60,000 bases of DNA, from contig CM043967.1 in NCBI GenBank assembly GCA_014529385.2, forward strand, positions 9,503,501 through 9,563,500, given 5' to 3'. Shown one piece after another: positions 57,109 through 60,000 of the stretch. Each line of letters opens with the position of its first letter. Position 1 is the stretch's first letter. The stretch comes from Adiantum capillus-veneris. Its lineage: Eukaryota > Streptophyta > Polypodiopsida > Polypodiales > Pteridaceae. A program made the position numbers and the translations under genes. Under the pieces are notes generated by a model. It did no database searches. It saw only the letters and a list, made by a program, of their open reading frames with translations, and was not told where the DNA came from.

Positions 57109-58653
57109 CTACCCTACACCTAACTGCTTGCAAAAATGCGCAAAGCTCTCTGAGGGAAGTCCTTTTGTAAGTAGATCAGCAGGATTTTCTGTGGTGTGAA
57201 CTTTGACAAGCTGAATTTGCTTATCCTCGAGCATTTCCCTGATGAAATGAGACTTCACATCCACATGCTTTGTCTTTGAGTGATAAGCTGGATTGCGAGC
57301 CAATTGTATAGCACTCTGACTATCACAATATAACACAGGCATCTCTTCTTTGATTCCCAAATCTGTTACTAGTCGATTAAGCCAAATTGATTCTTTGCAC
57401 ATATGGTGGCAATGGAACACTCAATGCCTTTCCCTTCTCCATATTGAAACGTTGCAAAACCTTGTCAATATACTCTATTTGGGATAACCAAATCAACTTC
57501 TTTGATCTGTCTCTCTCAATGCGCATACCAAGTATATGACTTGCCTCACCCATGTCTTTCATGTCAAACGATATGCCATCTTTGACTTCAAAGCTGAAAT
57601 TTCTTCCAAGTTCTTGCCAGCATCAATATGTCATCCACATACAAAATAAGGATCAGCCAACTGCCATCCTTAGCCTTCTTTGTATAAAGACAGTGATCGA
57701 ACTCACTACGTTTGTAGCCTTGAGAAAGCATAAACTTGTGGAACTTATGGTACCATGCCCTCGGTGATTGTTTTAAGCCATAAAGACTCTTTAACAACTG
57801 GCATACCAAATCTTCCTTGCCTTTCTCAACAAACCCTTCTGGCTGCTGCATGTAAATTTCCACATCTAAATCACCATGCAAGAACGCTGTCTTGACATCC
57901 ATTTGGTGCAACACCAAATCTAATATGGCAACCAATGCAAGAAAGCATCTCAATGTAGTCATCTTGACCACCGGAGAGAAGACTTCATCAAAGTCAATGC
58001 CTTGTTCTTGATTAAAGCCCTTGGCAACAATCCTTGCTTTGTACTTTGGATGACTATCATGAGCGGTGATCTTATACCTGTAAACCCATTTACAAGGTAG
58101 AGCCTTTTTGCCCTGTGGTAATTTAACTAGCTTCCATGTCTGGTTTTTATGCAGAGCTGTCATCTCTGACTACATGGCCAATTGCCAATTCCCGGAGTCC
58201 TTCATTTTCATTGTTTCCTTGTAACATGAAGGCTCATTGCAATCAGTCAACATGACATAGTTCATAGATGGAACAAACCGATTAGGAGGTCGTGAGATAC
58301 GTCCCGATTTACGCAAAATAGGTGGCTGAGGCTCAGCCACAACCTGTGGTTCCACTCTATTCTGTCCTTGCTCCTCTTGAGCCTTGATATTTTGCCTTGC
58401 ACGTGCAGGTCCATCTTCTTGGAAGACAACTCTTCTAATCTCCTCAACCCTCTCTGGTTTAGAATGATATTTGGCTTCATTAAAGTGAACATCATTGCTG
58501 CGGATAACCTTTCTGGATTCGGGATCCCAAAGTCTGTACCCCATCTCACCAGAATTACCATAGCCTAGAAAGATGCACTTTCTACTCTTTGGCTCAAGTT
58601 TGTTCCTAAATTCCTTTGGAACATGAGTATATGCCCCATAGCCAACCATTGCT
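57109..58653 (-). pseudogene. copia-3 integrase C-terminus, reverse transcriptase and RNase H; 5' truncated
   Basis: In order: integrase end (58649-58500; PKSRKCIFLGYGNSGEMGYRLWD), Pro/Glu linker, RT (58163-57450) with KTAFLHGDLDVEIYMQQPEGF, the catalytic YVDDILM at about 57630, and HILGMRIERD, then RNase H (57420-57109) with YCDSQSAIQLARNP and NPADLLTKGLP. Frames break at about 58165, 57590 and 57410. It begins abruptly at about 58653, so gag, protease and most of integrase are gone. This RT is different from copia-1 and copia-2. Confidence 0.88.
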
Positions 58654-60000
58654 GAAATTAGTAAAAAACATGGAGCTTTAGCATAATCCTAAGAATCTAG
58701 AGTGAGTGATGATCACACCATAAATAGGGCACTTTTAAAATGTCCCAACCGCGATTATTTATACTTCAGTGTTCAATCAAAATCAAACTTATGGTGGCTT
58801 GGTGCTTTTGAGGTAATTCATTTTCTTCAAACTCTTGTGCTAGCTCAACCCTAAATCTCTTGGCCCTGCATAAATTGAACATCAAGTCGTAAAGTTGTAT
58901 TCATAGATTTTCTTGCTTCATGCTACCCAACCCTAGAAACCACCATTCCCATTATATTCGTGAATAGAGAATACCTCACATGCCCATCTTCAAGCATGTA
59001 TCATTGCCTTCATGCAACTCTTTTTCTTGACTTGGAAATTGGGCATATAATACCTATTCTTCTTAAGATCTCCTCGCCTTTAGATCCACATAGAGAGATT
59101 TAAACCTAGCCATTGGCAATCACTCTTCAAGCTCCATAGCCATTAGCATCCACATAATGGATACCTAGCACCCTTGAAAATCCCTCTTCTTTAAAGCCCC
59201 TTGTGCATTGGCATCCAAATGGAGTGATCATTATGAGCCTTGGTAACACACCCTCCACCCACCCAAGCCCCCACCCACGCCGAAGCGGGGCACCCCCTCA
59301 CCAAAAAAAAAACTTCTCCTTTCTTCTTGAACCCAAATATTCTACTTCCATCTACATACCTTTTTTATGTGAATGTTTGTTCCTATCTACTTACTACCCA
59401 TACTATAACCTATTGCATCCTAGTCGCACCTTCAAGGTCCTGTTTATCATAACCAACCTCGAGGTACTTAGCTATCCACTACTAGAATGCAATTATTAAA
59501 CTACAAGGTCCTTTTTGTCTTTGCCAACCTCGTGGTGACAACTTAACTATCTTTTGCCTGAAGACCTTCAAAGTTACCAACCTACCCACACAACCTTCCA
59601 CCCTGCCTTATAATTGTACTAATTGTAAGTCTCCACATGCATATGATGGAAATGAATCTGTTCCAAGTTAATTGATTAGTTTAGCTTCATCTAAATTGCA
59701 CCATTTTTATAGCTATATGTGTGTCTTGACCCCACCTTCCATACATGATATATCCCATAATCTTGCTATCTTTGTGTGCCTTGACCCCACCTTCCATGTG
59801 TATTATAACAATCAACCTTAATCAACTCCATACCCTTACCTTGAATCTCAATAGTCATACATGCACCCCTCTTTGCCTTGCCAAGATGTTGACCTTGAGA
59901 TAAGCTAACATTTCCCTTCTAAAAACTCTAGTCCTAACCAAAGTTGATTTTGCCCTCGTAAAAATACCCCAACCTTTTTCTAAGCTGAACTTTTGCATCC
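58654..60000. other. Region without recognisable genes
   Basis: Non-coding to the right edge. A 24-bp word GTG(T)GCCTTGACCCCACCTTCC occurs twice (about 59722 and 59775), and a pyrimidine-rich stretch lies at about 59247-59310. Confidence 0.45.

Overview
This is nuclear DNA of a land plant. The evidence is one plant-type MYB exon (R3 repeat ending in a NATKRRK-like stretch), Ty1/copia elements primed by initiator-methionine tRNA (TGGTATCAGAGC), a Ty3/gypsy chromovirus with a chromodomain, and many long GA/CT and GT microsatellites. One host gene fragment in 60 kb, buried in nested retrotransposons, suggests a large repeat-rich genome (fern- or gymnosperm-like). I cannot fix the species from sequence alone.

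Layout. 1-5514: decayed Ty3/gypsy element on the minus strand. About 5530-10401: Ty1/copia element (copia-1) on the plus strand with 5' LTR, PBS and a broken gag-pol; no 3' LTR seen. 10460-10815 and 17077-19699: second copia (copia-2), split by a nested Ty3/gypsy element (gypsy-2, 10816-17076) that has both LTRs, a polypurine tract, a collapsed pol and about 4 kb of extra coding sequence between pol and its 3' LTR. 19870-21630: a 586-codon MYB exon carrying the R3 repeat only. 21631-29820: mostly non-coding, with microsatellites, a 19-bp tandem array and small unassigned fragments. 29820-32350: minus-strand chromovirus missing RNase H and integrase. 32345-34671: 3' end of another gypsy-like element on the plus strand (family X). 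35477-37743: CT tracts, a hairpin, and a 1.3-kb hAT-like non-autonomous DNA transposon that carries five 151-bp repeats and interrupts one copy of a duplicated sequence. 40324-42470: LTR-gag-LTR element without pol (TR-GAG type), next to an exon-like ORF. 42800-46230: mosaic of duplications. 46722-47969: candidate long LTR with PBS. About 51265-55019: second family X copy (minus), coding for a roughly 1,030-codon protein in one frame broken by stops. 55300-56460: cluster of GATCGCGATCG palindromes. About 56800-58653: 3' half of a third copia (minus). The rest has no recognisable gene.

Most coding capacity is dead or partial retrotransposon. The two most unusual items are (1) the long coiled-coil protein encoded at the 3' end of family X, with a conserved C-terminal domain seen in two independent copies and a similar arrangement in gypsy-2, and (2) a dispersed repeat built around a near-perfect 26-bp palindrome. 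The MYB exon is the only likely host gene; its R2 repeat is not in the window.
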